Part shown: in pieces, positions 11,680 through 24,984 of the stretch | Layout: every line of letters begins with the position of its first letter | Position numbering within the stretch: position 1 is the stretch's first letter | DNA from: Plecoglossus altivelis | Taxonomy: Eukaryota; Chordata; Actinopteri; Osmeriformes; Plecoglossidae | NCBI GenBank assembly: GCA_036571765.1 | Contig: BROE01000028.1 | Location: 4,857,143 to 4,921,142, forward strand | Length of the DNA stretch: 64,000 nt | Direction: 5' to 3' | Translations under genes and position numbers: made by a program | The notes under the pieces: model-generated | Seen by the model: the letters and a program-made list of their open reading frames with translations, nothing else | What the model was told of the DNA's origin: nothing | The model's database searches: none

Positions 11680-13015
11680 TATTTCTGATGGAGGAATCTT
11701 GCAGGAAAAATTGACCCACAATGTCTACATTCTGTTACATTCCTTTATTTTAAGCCTCAACTCGGATATTGAAAAAAGCCATTTAGGAAACTGCAAAGAT
11801 TCATAAAAAAATTGTACTAAACTCAGATTAATAAAAGGTGTTGAAACAAAATTATCAACGTCCCGTTCATTACAGTTTGGTAATGCAGTCTCTCTGAACC
11901 ACTGGACAGAATAAATGAAACTACAGGGCATTGGATTACATTTTATTAAACCTAATGATCTGTAATAAATGCATTTATTATGTCTTGATCATATTAATGG
12001 AGAGTTATGATAATGTAGAATTCTTACACAACTTTATGAATTGAAGGGGTGGATTATCAATTTAATTAGTAATGAAAAAGATGACATTACTTCAACAACG
12101 TTTTTTGACAATTTCAGGGGATACTGCATAATATCAAGGTTGTCATGGTGGGTAGAGAAGTTTGCTTCAGATGATGTAAAATATGTTAAACATAAATAGA
12201 TGTATAATAAAGACCCATAATTACATGGATTATGAGTAGGATAACAAAATCAATGTAAAGTGGCCTAATCACTTGATTTGAAATAGACACTGACAGATAC
12301 TGATCTTTTCTGTTATGGATTAAAAAAAGTGTCCAAATGTGTCTTCGGTAGATTCAAGGTGTGAGGTGGTAGGTTGCAAAAATTATAAATAAGTCTGAGA
12401 CTTCATTTATAATGAAGTCTGCAGAGAAGTCTGAGAGTTGGCAGCTTGAGCTGTAGTCTCATCACCTTCAAAGTGAAACCATTTCTGATGTTGTACCTTT
12501 ATGTTTCTTATAAACCTGTGCCTTCATGAATTGTCTTAAGTCCCTAAGCTTAACTGAAGCAGAGTGTTGAAATTGTATTGAACGCGCTGCTCCATTTAAC
12601 ATTTACAATCATGTAGAAGTTCACTTTTTATGTTATGGGAAATTCCCGTTGATTATTGTGTACATATAGGAAACCTGTGTAGGATATCATTTAGTCTTAA
12701 CTCCTTGAATTGATGATATGTTGATCAATACATACTTCTTGGCTGTTATTTTTTTCCTTGACCATGTTGTCTTGGCTGTAGATGCTGTGATTTTTACCAA
12801 CAGCCAGTATGATTCCGAATGTATTCCACATCACACTCACACACTAAGTCCCTATCTCTAGCTGCGGGCCAGCGGTTCTGCCTGCCTCTCTGGCTTGTTT
12901 TGACCCTTCCCTCTTGGCTTCTCCGTCTCGTCGCTTTGTTCCCTCGCTGAAGCCCTCTCCCACCCTAGTGTCATAGATCTCCCTCTCTTTTGCCCCCTCC
13001 CTCATACCACCCCCC
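11680..13015. other. AT-rich non-coding sequence
   Basis: No gene. Largely AT-rich unique DNA with a small inverted repeat at 12398-12420 (9-base arms AGACTTCAT/ATGAAGTCT around 5 bases) and the related AAGTCTGAGA nearby in two direct copies. C-rich sequence begins near 12960. Confidence 0.55.
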
Positions 13016-13019
13016 AATT

Positions 13020-13240
13020 CCCCCTCTTCACTATCTGCAACAGTCTTATTAACCCCTTGCTAGGCTCTATATTGCCGTTGAATAATTGAAAGTACTCCTG
13101 CCACAGTAAAAAAAGGACCCTCAATAATGGATGGCGTAGGGCTTCTTTTAAAGGTGGAAGAGCCTGTTGAATAATTCACGCTGGAAATCGTAGTAAAGAC
13201 ACCTGTTGGGCCTCCTCATTGGTCTTTTAGATGCCTCAGG
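13020..13240. promoter_or_regulatory. Candidate conserved non-coding element
   Basis: Unique sequence with repeated GTTGAATAATT motifs (about 13076 and 13167), a CAATAATGGATGG stretch and CTCATTGGTC. It looks like a compact enhancer-type CNE. This is inference from motif texture only. Confidence 0.22.
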
Positions 13241-16200
13241 TTCCACAGTGTTGGTGACTGTGGCTTGCAAAACCAACGTGGCACATTCAACACACTTTTC
13301 ATGTTGCTGGCAAAAGCTCTCCTAATCTGATCTTGACAATTTGTCTTTCCTTACTTAATTCACCCTTAAGCCTCTATTTTTCCTGCTATGGTTTCATCAT
13401 CCACTCACTGGTATTTTACAGGGTGCTGATATAAATATAGTTCACCATTTTAAAATGAGCTATGACCACATCCACTTCAGACATATATTTAACTTAACAA
13501 TGTGTTTTTTTTGCCTTTCATAATAAATCAAGAAGTATTAAGTTCTGCAAGAACTTCAATAAAAAAAGGTAGTAAACGGATTAAATGAATTTAATTTTCC
13601 ATATTTATGAGTTTTGGGGAATAGAAAGAAACTGAAAAAAAGAAAAGTAAAAGGGAGAATTTGAAGAAGTCTCTGAGACAACATAGAGAAAAGGGCTGTC
13701 ACAGTTCAGATATTTCTCTCCCCAAAAACTTCTCCCAAAACATTTGATAAAGGTAGCTTGAGGGGATGGATGAGGAAATAAATGGCCAGAGGCGCTTTGT
13801 CGTTTGTTTCCCTCTGTGACACAAGATGGGAGATCTCTGTCTGAGGTCACAGTCGCTGCCGACAGCACACCTGGCACCCAAGATACCGTCATCTCTTATC
13901 AAGAGAACCAAGGAGTGTGTGTGTCTGTGAGAGAGGGAGTGTTAGTCCCCATGTTTTTCTGTTCTTACTGAATGTCTATTTGAGCAAGGTATTGACGGTG
14001 TGCTGAATCATGTTTGGTGGACAGTACACCAAAAGTGAAAGAAAGTTTTTAAAACATGGGATATAAAATGGCTTAACCACAAGTTTGAGATGCCCCCCCC
14101 ACCCAAAAAATGTTTCAGCTTCTAAGTGTCTCCTTTGCTCAGGTAGTTGTTTACAGCTACTCCAAATGTCGCAGACATCTTCTACTTTGTCATTATAGTG
14201 CTCCGCTTCACTCTTTTGTACCCACTGCATTTCCAAAACAGGAAGCACTTGGGCGAGACTGTGGCTTTATGGCTTTCATCCTCAAACAGCCAAGAAGCGA
14301 GAAAGCCTCGAGTTCAGCACCTTTTGTCACACTTTGGCCTGCCACCCTCGCGAGCTTGCGATGAGGCGTCTCAAGATGTCAGAGGACAGTTTAATGCAAA
14401 TGGTTGAATCATTTATAAGAGACGCTTCGCTTGTTCCGAAAGGTCCCTTTACCTCTGTATGTAGGTGAGTGGCCCTCTTGTCATGACACACAGTGGTGAT
14501 ACCATGTGGCAAAAGTGGTGGGGTGAAGGGTCAGATATAGACACGAAACACTTAAACAATCATCAATTTATTTTTGCTTGAAAATCTGAAATGATTGATG
14601 AAGAAAATGGAACCTTCGAAGAGTATATACAATAAATGACATTGCCTCCCTAAAAACAACAAATCATCAACAAACGAACCAAGCCTGCAAAAGAAGGATG
14701 TAGCTCGACAAGTTAGCAGGAGATATTACTAGTTGAAAGGTTCACCAGAACCAAGATATTGGTAATCTCTGTGACCTGCATTGTGGAAGGCATGGTTTCA
14801 CTCTGTTTATACAGGCTGTTCAGCGGCTTCACACTTGTTCTCATCAATAATAAATCGTGGTGGAGCTGCAATATTAATAAGCCTCAGAGCTTGAGGCACC
14901 CTGGGTTTATTTAAGGCTCCAGATTAAAAGTTAGAATAGGGGTGACTGGATCCCACGAGAATGAATGAGTCGCCTTTGGGGATTGTGACATTCGGGGTCA
15001 ACGCTAACAACCCGTGTTCGATTGCTCCAAACTTGACATTGCTGAATATTTCATAAATGTTTATTCTATTATTATCCATTAATAAAATATATGTCCTGTT
15101 GGACAACTTGCATCATGTGTGTGTTGCATGTGTGTGTTCTCTAAATGTTAAGGATAGAAAATGCAACGTTTTAGATCAAATGTGACTCCCTCTTATATAT
15201 GAAGGCTTTTTTGGCCTGAGTTACATGTACGGGACCTGAGAAAATTGTGTGCTTTCCATAAAATCACTGGAATAGGCTGAATCAAGAGGCTGTTGCTCAT
15301 TGGAGGAAGGGTTACACTATAATTCTGAGAGTCGGGCATTGATTGCTCTTGAAAAAACTGGAAAACAGCATGATGTAAATACCTGTTATTTTGCTTTCAT
15401 CTAGCAGTTGTCAACGTTATTGTGCCTTAAATGAAGGAAAAACCTATTGTTACATGTGTGTGAACATCTATATTGGAGCGACGGACAACAAATAAACAAA
15501 CTAAACTCTATAGAGCATTTATACATTATACATGTATACATTTTAAAATGAAGTTTGCATATGGCAGTTACACAATTAAATATTTGAACAGAATGACTGC
15601 GCTATATCGCTGAAAATGTCCTTAGTTTTCTCTTTCATTGTGTCCTGTACAGTGATAAGGAAACAGTTGTGTTGACTTTCTTCTTCCACTGGCTCTGCAG
15701 CTGATATTGATTCAATCATCAGATCAAGCTGCCTTTTTGAGTAAACCCAACTCTTTGAAAGTTCCTGTACATTTGAATATGAATGGAAAGTTCCAGCTCC
15801 AATAGCAGTCTCAGTAGCTTTCATGGCCAATAATAGAGTAAAACTTTAGACATCGCACAGATCCAAATAGGCAGCTCTCCAACATTGACTTGTTTTTGCC
15901 GATACAATTGGCCAAATGTGGTGATTTGACTGTGGGGTCATTTCTAATAGTGCTCTCAACGAGTTGCAGAATTCCACAACGTTGTTGTCAAAAGATGTTA
16001 CCAAAGGCCCAACTCTGCTTTTTAACGTAATGCGTAAAACCATCCTTCAACATTGCCTCCGCTTTTCAAACAAATCAAAGCTGGCAAACCTCAAGATATT
16101 GTGTCATCTTCAATCAACGATACAAACGCTCACATCTGTTTATCCTCATACCGGCAAAACAAAAGGCATTATCATTTGGGTAGAGTGCTTTGTTTGTTTG

Positions 16201-16491
16201 TTTGTTTTGTTTTATCGTTTCCTTTCTACTTTTTATTTGGCTATAGGGTGTATCGGTTACAATACACTTTTTCATTCGGAAAGCTCCATTTACTCAACAG
16301 AGGCTTTAATCCATTTACAAGTGGCTGTCTCAGGAAGGTTCAAGCACCAGTGTTTCTGTTTGACAAATACACTACATGTGACATGTTAGTACACAGTAGA
16401 GAATAGCAAAGAGAATTCAAAAGATCGTCACAAATGCCTTCTACATTTCTATCTTTGTTCTGTAGTGTTTTCATACGGATGTCGTGTCCCA
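13241..16491. other. Non-coding unique sequence
   Basis: No gene supported. Mostly AT-rich unique DNA with a minor poly-C at about 14094-14102. The part around 14855-14930 (CAATATTAATAAGCC and GGGTTTATTTAAGG) is mildly CNE-like. Open frames of 80-140 codons on both strands overlap each other and match no family that I recognise. Confidence 0.5.
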
Positions 16492-16570
16492 TTCTATATG
16501 TTATAAATATATATATATATGTTATAGAACATATAGAATGTTCTATAACATGTTCACACATGTTCACACA
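16492..16570. repeat. Nested inverted repeats with a TA core and a 10-bp direct repeat
   Basis: TGTTATAGAACA (16520-16531) and TGTTCTATAACA (16539-16550) are exact 12-base inverted complements around a 7-base loop. A second pairing links TTCTATATGTT (16492-16502) with AACATATAGAA (16528-16538), so two alternative stems compete. A (TA)n core lies between them. TGTTCACACA then occurs twice in tandem (16551-16560, 16561-16570). Confidence 0.85.
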
Positions 16571-16879
16571 GAGATGAGTACAAGAATAAAAAAACCAACA
16601 CATTCAAATCAATTTATCATGACTTATAGAATGACCTATTGTGTGACACTACAGAAAAGGTTGTGTATGGATCTAAATACCTCAGGGGATTCCCATATGA
16701 TGACATGAAGTTCACATTGACATTTTAAAGTTCCCTACTGTTTGATATAAAGAATATATAAATGCATAAACAATGCCAGATGTGCTTGCGCCTATACTAA
16801 TCCCTTTTATCCCTTCCTCAACTGTGGATTTAACACAACTGCAAGTATAACATTCCCCTCCAGACATACCAAGCTTCTT
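16571..16879. other. Non-coding unique sequence
   Basis: Nothing beyond ordinary AT-rich unique DNA is visible. Confidence 0.5.
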
Positions 16880-17170
16880 CTGAGTGGACTCCAGGATGGG
16901 CTATCTTCTCTCCTTGCCAATCGATGGCTGGTGAGGAGTTCATTATCGCAGACAAATCCATAGTCCTCTCAGTCCCATCTTCAGCCTTTTCTTCTTGCTC
17001 TGCCTTTTAATTGGCCCTCAGTCATCAGTCATCGCCGCGGCTCTCTTCCTCCGCTCCTTCTTCCTCTTCTGCCGTTCCAGTCTAATGACACGCAGGCTAA
17101 TTTTACACCCTCCAGTCGTTCCATTTAATTACTGACTGTCCAAAGCCCTTTGCCTCAATCAATAATGACC
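16880..17170. promoter_or_regulatory. Candidate conserved non-coding element
   Basis: Unique sequence with AATCGATGG, TTTTAATTGGCCC, a doubled CAGTCATC (about 17018-17032), GCTAATTTTACA, TTTAATTACTGAC and CAATCAATAATGACC. Several homeodomain and PBX/MEIS-type cores within 290 bp, without low complexity, are typical of neural enhancer CNEs in vertebrates. Function and conservation are inferred. Confidence 0.3.
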
Positions 17171-17754
17171 ACATTGAAATATAGAAAAAGGACTGCGCCA
17201 AAGATGACTTTAGACCAGAGCCAACTGCGGGACATGTTGGATGTTAGTGTGACGGGGTCCTGATCACAAGTTACAGACAATGTGAGTGAAGCAAAAGCAG
17301 TATAAAATGGCGAAATGCCGTGCAAAGAATTTGGTTTGCACTGGTCAAACTACAATAATAAGTGCAAGGAGGTAGGTAATGTGCATTGGAAAATGTTGTG
17401 AGAGGTTTAATTGAAGGCTTGATAGCAGAGTGTATTCTTTTCTGCTACTGTAAACCTAATCCCAACCCTAACCACAATCACCAAATAATCGCCTTTTTGT
17501 TGGTTGCCTTTTCTGCAGTCATACCTTTAACAAGCGGAATGGCTGATCTCTATTGTCTCCAGAGCAGTACAAGCATGGTACTATATCTTTTCAGAAAGTG
17601 CTTATTATGAAACTTTTCTGCATGTTGATGAAACCAGTAATTGTTTCAACGGGGAACTAGTAATGATGAAATACATTTATCAACCAGAGTATCATGTACT
17701 CATAATGCACGTATCGGAGAACATATACGACCGGAGAACTGTATAAGGATATTT
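17171..17754. other. Non-coding unique sequence
   Basis: No gene or repeat. A short CCCAACCCTAACC at about 17460 resembles telomere repeat by chance only. Confidence 0.5.
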
Positions 17755-18035
17755 TAGGACTAACCAATGGATAGCAGATGAGCTATCGATTTGAAATGAG
17801 AAGAAGGGGTGGGATCGGGTTCATTACCAACGGGAGGGCAGGGATGATGAGTCACAGTAAGGACCAATGGGAGGCCAGTGCTGGAGAGTGATAGCGGAGC
17901 TGATTGGCTGTGGCAGCGTTAATGGTAAGTGAGAGGTAATTAGGAATAAAAGACTACTTTGCGGCACTCCATCCGCTGAAGAGAGCCCCGCTGTGCTGCC
18001 GGCTCGTTTATCTTCATCTGTTTAGCGGGCAGCTC
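17755..18035 (+). promoter_or_regulatory. Promoter-like patch with CCAAT boxes
   Basis: CCAAT occurs at 17764-17768 and 17864-17868, the reverse form ATTGG at 17903-17907, an AP-1 core TGAGTCA at 17848-17854, and a TATA-like AATAAAAG at 17945-17952. Immediately downstream the sequence becomes GC-richer (CCGCTGTGCTGCCGGCTCG). The order CCAAT, TATA-like box, GC-rich leader resembles a core promoter of a non-coding or distant first exon. No start codon with a convincing frame follows, so an untranslated first exon or lncRNA start is the most one can propose. Confidence 0.25.
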
Positions 18036-21000
18036 GGAGGCAGGACAAACATAACACCCCCCCATTTTTCTCCCCCCCATCTTCCACTACTTCTTTTACC
18101 TTCCTATCCTCTGTCCGTGCCTCTCCTCTCGTGACTCCATACCTTCCTCCAAGACTTTTCATTCATTCTCATCCATCCTTTTATTGTCATTCACGTTCCC
18201 CCCAGCGTGCATCCGTTTCCTTTCTCCAAGGGATTTTCATTCCATTTCTCTTTCTTCCCTTTCACCTCTTTCACACCTGCCTTGTCTGATGGCAATGACG
18301 ATCGTTGTCGTCGTCATCATCGTCGGAAGTGACTTTGACCCACTCGCGATAACAAGCACGTCGACGACCGCTGCCAGCATAATCACCGTATTCCACGCGC
18401 AGCAAACAGGGGAACAGCAAATTACGCGCTATTCAAATAGCCAGGAGTGAGACTTAACAGATGGAGGAGTGCCGTTGGGCCTCTGAATACCCCCGTGTAT
18501 CCTTTTCCGTCTTGTAAAATACAAAAGTACAAAAGCAAACACAATAGATGTCAATAAACTCAAACAGATGACACAGACAAGACAGGGGAAAAGGATAAAG
18601 ATGCTAGACGCATGCCTAATGCCTACCGTGTGGGATGAAAACAAGACTTCATTTGAAAGACAGAGTGATTTGTGTTGTTCTTGACTTGGGGTAGCAGTAG
18701 TGTGACTAGAAATGCTATGTGTGGGGACTCTTTATCACTCCATGTCTCTCTTATCTGTGTTTCCCACACTGTCCTGGTTGGTTTGCGTTAAAACAATGTT
18801 TTTAGAACAAATATACAAAAAGACATAATTCAAATTTACATGTAAGACGTTGTCACCCTGTATTCATCTAGATATTGATGTAATTTATTAACAGGACATC
18901 TTTAACTGTGGGTAATGCAAATGGGACAAAGTTTCTGTATGATTAGTAATGCTGTAGCATCCTCGCCTGCTACAGATATCCACTCTTTGAGTACCTTGTG
19001 AAACCAATTCAGCAAATGGTGAGACAAATCTACACGATTAGCCATGTTCCGTCACAGTTTGGAATAGTGTAAATAAAATGTTGAAGTGTTCTTCAAAGGC
19101 CCTCTGCTTCCTCCAGACACTAGAACAGACCCTGAATGTGTAGGTGTTTACACGCGTGTACACACAAAACGTGTGTGCAGGCCTTCTGTGTGGTCCTCCC
19201 TGCCCTCGCAATTGGACCCACACAGGAATTTTTCCTCCACAACAGATTACCTCCTGTCTGATGTTAGCTACAGCTGTCCTTTTAGCGGTTACCCTCCATT
19301 GAAATGAGGAGGGGTAGCATTCAGCATTGATTAAAGCTAAGGCTAGGTGAAACTGTGTGACAGGGCACCTCTATAGCTGTCAGCTCTCAGATTCAGGGAC
19401 CAGGATGAGGAGACCAAAATACCCAGACACTTAGCCCTTACTGTTGACATTTCATTGAGGAGTTCATGAGGTTTGTCCACATCAGATAAAGACACTGACG
19501 GGCACACACGTTCCCAAATACCCAGGTAGAGTTTGCACGTACGCCAATACACACAAACACACACACACACAAATACACACAGAAATAGACACAAGCAGCA
19601 TGTCTGTACGCATGGACACACAGACTTGTTCAAACGTGTTCCGACAGAGATCACACTCCAAAAATATTCAAAAGCTACTTTTCCTGTGACCACTTGACAG
19701 AGTCATGTTTCACCCAATATTTACAATTCACTGTTCTCAGCTGTGGACAAATCCATGGTTCTGTCAGCCACCTCAAGTTGTGGATTTGTCAAATAGCTGA
19801 ATGTCAAATTCTATTTGCGTGAGTGGATCTCTCTCATGCCCGTTCGACAACTACCGTGTCATGCTCTAATAGCCTTTGTAAATGTGTTCATATCTGGTGG
19901 CAGGGATTCATTTAGTGAACTAAATTTAAGTGATCTATATTTCATGATCTGCACGAGGGGTAAAAAGTTATTAATAGCAGATTTTCATATTACATCTCAG
20001 GAACTCATCGAAAAAATCCAAATGAGAAACCGACTTCAGTAGGCTAACGTGACCCTTGCAAACTACTGCAGACAATTCATTTATCCAGATTACCTTCTCC
20101 AGGGCTCTAAAGCACAGTAACTACATTCAGGTGGCAAGTAACGTTTGCATGCCTGCTCTTTCAGCAATGGCCGCTTCACATAAATTTAGCATTGTGGAAA
20201 GCCTATGAAATACACAACTGACTCATAACTGCAGAGTGGGCACAGATGGCCATTAGATTAAGGCCTTCCAGTGGTTACTGGCATTATATATTCTACAGCA
20301 AAGCACTGTTCCAGACAGCTGGCCTGAACAGATACAGTTTCTAGAACTTCCTCCGCACGTGAACTCATTGCAGTAACTAGTGCAGTGCCCGCTGGTAGCT
20401 TACAAAATCCATGGCTCCATAGCAGCAAACACATGTATACGTTCATGTTTATTTATTAACCGCTTATCCAAACAGCTTCTCATGTGACACTGCATGTTAT
20501 TGGGCCCTGAGCAATACACTGGCTGATTTTCAACTTTATGCAATGTCCAGTTCCTGAGATGATTGAGCCACATACATACAGACAGACAGATATTCCTGCC
20601 TTTCGAATTAGGTGGTTAGACATAATGTGTGCAAGGTTAAGTCCAAGCAACAAGTTGACCTCACTACCAATTAATACTTGTTCATAGAATCAATTGCAAC
20701 CCAATCTGATTGGTCAAATAATTATTGAAATCTAACTAGGTCCAAAAAACCTTTCAACCCATTATTGATAGAGATTCTTATCCTATTTGAAAACATTTAG
20801 TTGAGCATTATGACCGTTTATCAAATTTCAGTCACTTGTGTTGTGTAGCTACAATATAAATAAACTAAATACATATTACATAAATACAAACCAGCACAGT
20901 CAAGTTGTATATGGACAGTTACTTTACCAACAATACTGTATATGGACTGTTCATATATACAGTAATGCACATGGACTAATTTACCTTTAATACTTGTAAA

Positions 21001-21865
21001 ATAATTTAGATTAAATATCTCCACATGTAAGCATGGTCATTTTACAATTACGTCTGAAAGGTTTGCACAATTACCAAGAATAAAGAAGCTTATATAAAGT
21101 AGAACTTTGTTTCTGCCTTCACATCCAGCCCTCTGTTATCCTGTAAAATGTACATCAGTGTGGATCAAAGGGATAATCTGGAAGTCTGTAAACAACGAAG
21201 TACTAATGAAAGTATATATAATGAGAGAGGCGGGAATTTACAGTGTTGTCTCCTTGAAATACTTACTCTGGACAGGAGTCAGGGTGGAATTGGGCATGTG
21301 TGTGAGGCACATACTGTAGATTGCATTCAACGTCTAGAGAATTTCAGTGATGTTCCCCCAAGGATAAAGTATTCCTCCTGTCTACTAAAAAACTTAAATG
21401 AAATGTGATGTTGTCACCCAGGAATAATTGCCCCATCAAACACATTACCAAGACTCCGTTAAAACATCAGGGATGTAATTAACTGTTGTGGTGTTGGGAT
21501 GAGAGAGAGTCTATCTGGTAGCCCCTAAATGCTCATGTGTGGACTCATGGGCTTTTACAGACAACAACAGCAGGACCACCATGTGCATTGTACAAAAGGC
21601 TGCAACCATTTTGAAGGAATTTTAAAGTACAGTTAATGTGAATTAAACCTAATCCTAAACCAAAACCTCACGTTATGACCGCAAGCCATGCATTTACCAT
21701 ACTACAGAAAGTCATTTTGTGTACGTTCTGTCATATGCACAGTAAAAACAATCCTCTAGTGTCTTGGAACAGGCCAGGGTTTTTGACGTAGATGTGACAG
21801 TATTAGTCTGGTGACACAGTTTTGCACTTGATTTATGATGCCAACCTGCACTCATAATCTCTGTG
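18036..21865. other. Non-coding unique sequence
   Basis: No gene. Pyrimidine-rich to 18280; a CpG-dense GTC/ATC trinucleotide patch at about 18297-18370; CA-rich repeat at about 19550-19620; AT-rich sequence with duplicated GTATATGGAC (about 20907 and 20938) at 20880-20990. Open frames here follow composition and have no recognisable product. Confidence 0.5.
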
Positions 21866-23999
21866 TTCCTTCACTTGGTTTGATCCCAGTTCCACTGTCC
21901 AGGCCTCTCACATCCATATTTCGGGCCTCTCTCCTGTTGTCTGCAAAGAAACCCAGGAGATTCATCATTGTTACAGCCGCGACAGGTCTATTACCTCCAG
22001 ACACTAAGAAAACGGAGATAGAAAGAAAGAAACTTTTCAAGGGAACTATTTCACAAACACTGAGATAAGAATCCCATAAAGAATTACATTTGATGATAAT
22101 TTTTTTAAAGGGCAGTCTGGCATATGAAGGGTCGAACCGCCATCTCACAGAAAGCAAAGGTGAAATGTGGATTTAGAAGTCATTCATTAAGAAATTACAA
22201 AAACCTCATAAAGAGCCCGTTTATTATTTAGATTTTACACGCTTTGCAAACTACTCCCGTGCTAATGAAAGTAGCATCTATTTTGAAGCCAATTCACGGA
22301 GGCAAAGCAAAGCAGGTGAAATGTTTTCCTTGTTAAACTTCTCCCCTCTTTTTTCCAGTCTCCCGTTCTCACCCCTACAGTGTATCATCCCTTCCTTATC
22401 TCTCTGAGGTAGTGTGTGAAGGGACCGGCCTCCCAACCATATAACACACTGGCATATTCTTTCCACCGCAGGTCGAGTATCTGATAAGGCAGGCTATACT
22501 GCCAAGGTTCGCTCTCCTCTCCTCGTGATCTGATTTATCGAAACGCACTTTACATGCAATCTCATCGACTACAGGTTCTAGTTGGTCCACCTTTGGGCGA
22601 CTCTCTTTTTCCTTGTTTGTCAAGGTTGTTTGTTGTTCTGTAACAAATTCTGTGCAAAATACAATAGCCAAGCTCAAGGTTTATCCAAGGTCTCTGGAAC
22701 AAAACCCATGAGAGGGAATAGAGAATATGGAATATGGAATAGAGGAATCCAAAAATCGAACATGGAACTGAGAACAGTTGACTTTGATGTCATATCCTCA
22801 CAAATGTGTTAAAAGGTTGTTCTCATCCTCAGTTGCGCTAGTCTGCTTGAACTCCTTCGGTGTTACTGTGCCACAATGTCACCACACGTGCCCAGTGGAC
22901 ACCTTTTCACAGCACAGTGGTGCACAAACAACTCTTGGAAAACGACTGTGGAGATAGTATCAAACAGTTTGTCTGTCCACAGATGTAACACCTGAATGAC
23001 TAAGATGGCCGCCTGCGGGAATCATCCACGTGTGAGATCTTGAGCGAATTGGCGAAATCTGCGCGTGTAATGTTCTATCTATGGCAGAGCTGGGGATGCG
23101 TGACACAAACCAGGGCTGGAGATAAGGGCTCAAGAGGGAGAGGGCGGCGCGACAGCAGATAAGCCAGAGCAGAGGAAGGAGAGACGAGCGACATGGGCCC
23201 GAAATATTGAGAAAGCAAACTGGGAAACGTGTACGAGCGGTCGAGGATAAGACAGTGTAGATAGAACGGTTGTATTTCTCAGAGGCGCACCAGGGAAAAG
23301 GTGTCCTATCACAGAGTGTGAGAACAGTTGGATGGCTTGCAGTTGCTGATAAAACGGTCCAACAATGTTTATAGACTCACGTGATAATTTATTAGATGCT
23401 CAATCTACTGGATGGCATGAACAACAGGACAAACCTTATTATTGAAAGATATGTATTGTATGTATATAGGCTCAGTTGTTATTTTTCCTGTTTCTGTGTT
23501 CAGTTCTATAGGAGCATGAAAGCTGTGTCATCTTTGTCCACCATAGCATCTTGGCTTGGTTGAACATCAGCCTAGCTCAGTCACCTGAAACGGGCTGTGG
23601 ACCCACATACAGGGACCCACATATATTTGCTCCTGGTTAACAGCTCCCTACTCAAGAATTATCCATCTGTCTTTACCATCTCGCTCATCTCCCTTCTCTT
23701 TCTGCTGCTGCTTCTTCTCTGCTACTTCACACCACAGGCTGGACTCTGACCTACAGACCTGCCGTTCGTTTCCGGAAAGTCACAGTCCGCCGGCTCCAAG
23801 CTGCAGCCTGGAGGCTTGACCTTTTTGGCAGCTCAAGGGGGAAACCGACGATTCTAACCTAGTTTGCCCACAGTTTGTATGTTTATGTGACACCCCGTTT
23901 GCTGTGACTGGAACTCACGCTGGCAGCAACCCTGGGGCCCAGAGTTCATTAAGGGTCTTCAGCAATGACCTTTACAGCATTACCATCACAATGAGCCCA
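21866..23999. other. Non-coding unique sequence
   Basis: No gene. Parts 21870-22020 and 22180-22290 are unique with CNE-like texture (for example GAAATTACAAAAACC and GCTAATGAAAGTAGC). The region 23030-23290 has above-average CpG but no exon signature. No mobile element recognised. Confidence 0.45.
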
Positions 24000-24250
24000 C
24001 GTACCCTCAAAAGGAATCCTAATGAACTTGGCCGAGGCTTACCGAACTGACGTTTAGCAAACAAAAGGGGCAGAGGTCATGAGAAGGGAACAATTGCACA
24101 TAAACAATTGACTAATTTGTGTTTGACCAATCGAGGCACTTCTAGCGATCATTAACTTCTTCTGGCGCAAACATCTCATTCTCTCCCTCGTCCCAGGTCA
24201 GTGAACAATTGAACTGGTTTCCCTTAGGCCACGGAAAGCACCTGAATAAA
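24000..24250. promoter_or_regulatory. Candidate enhancer with three SOX-type sites
   Basis: AACAATTG, a good SOX-family core, occurs exactly three times: 24089-24096, 24103-24110 and 24204-24211. AGGTCA half-sites (near 24072 and 24195), CCTAATGAAC and ACCAATCG lie alongside. The sequence is unique and non-coding. SOX binding is inferred from consensus matches only. Confidence 0.33.
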
Positions 24251-24984
24251 GGTACTTGAGTAAATAGCAGGTAGTTTGGCTTTCACAAAAAACACTGATA
24301 ACGCACTCTGAAGTTGTTCCACTGGTCATTGAGACTGAGCCAACAAATAGAAGTTAGCAAGATAGGAGTTAGTGTTACGATTGTTTACAAGCGTGTGTGG
24401 GGGAGAGGGAAGTAGTTAGACACAACCAAATCGAAGGTGTAGGCGGGGAGAGAACCGAGACGGTTGTGTGCGCCTGCGTCATCTGCTCCGGCAGATATGT
24501 AGAGAGTCTCTGTTGAGAATGCCCTTGCGTCCCTGCATGGTGCAAGGCAGAACACGACCTGACTTTTGCGATAGGATCACCTTTTTCAGAGGAGTAATTG
24601 AGCTCTGGGGTGGGGTGGGCCAGGAGCAGGGGGGGGGGGGTAGCTGAGTACAGAAATCTTGGCAAAGCGTGTCAGAGTTCTGAAGAGATATAGATAAGCA
24701 GTCAAGAGCGGGTGCACGGTGCTACATGTGTTGGCCCTGTGAGAGGCGTGCAAACTGGATGGGCAGATATATGTTGGGGGTTGCGTGGATTTGGATGTTT
24801 GTGGACAAGTGCGTATGTGTGTGTGAGTGCATTCAGCCAAAGGTTTAATAACAGATCTCACACTTACGTTGGCACAATGTTCTAGCACTCAAGCGCCAGG
24901 TTGATGTCTGTTTATGTATGTAGTATCATTATTTAACTCTAGACCCTCTGACTCTAAAGGGCAGATGTGTGGGAACTATGTACA

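Noticed and set aside
17455..17475. Telomere-like CCCAACCCTAACC
   Set aside because: Only about one and a half units; chance.
22400..22420. TGAGGTAGT resembling the let-7 seed
   Set aside because: Similarity stops after nine bases and no hairpin partner is evident.
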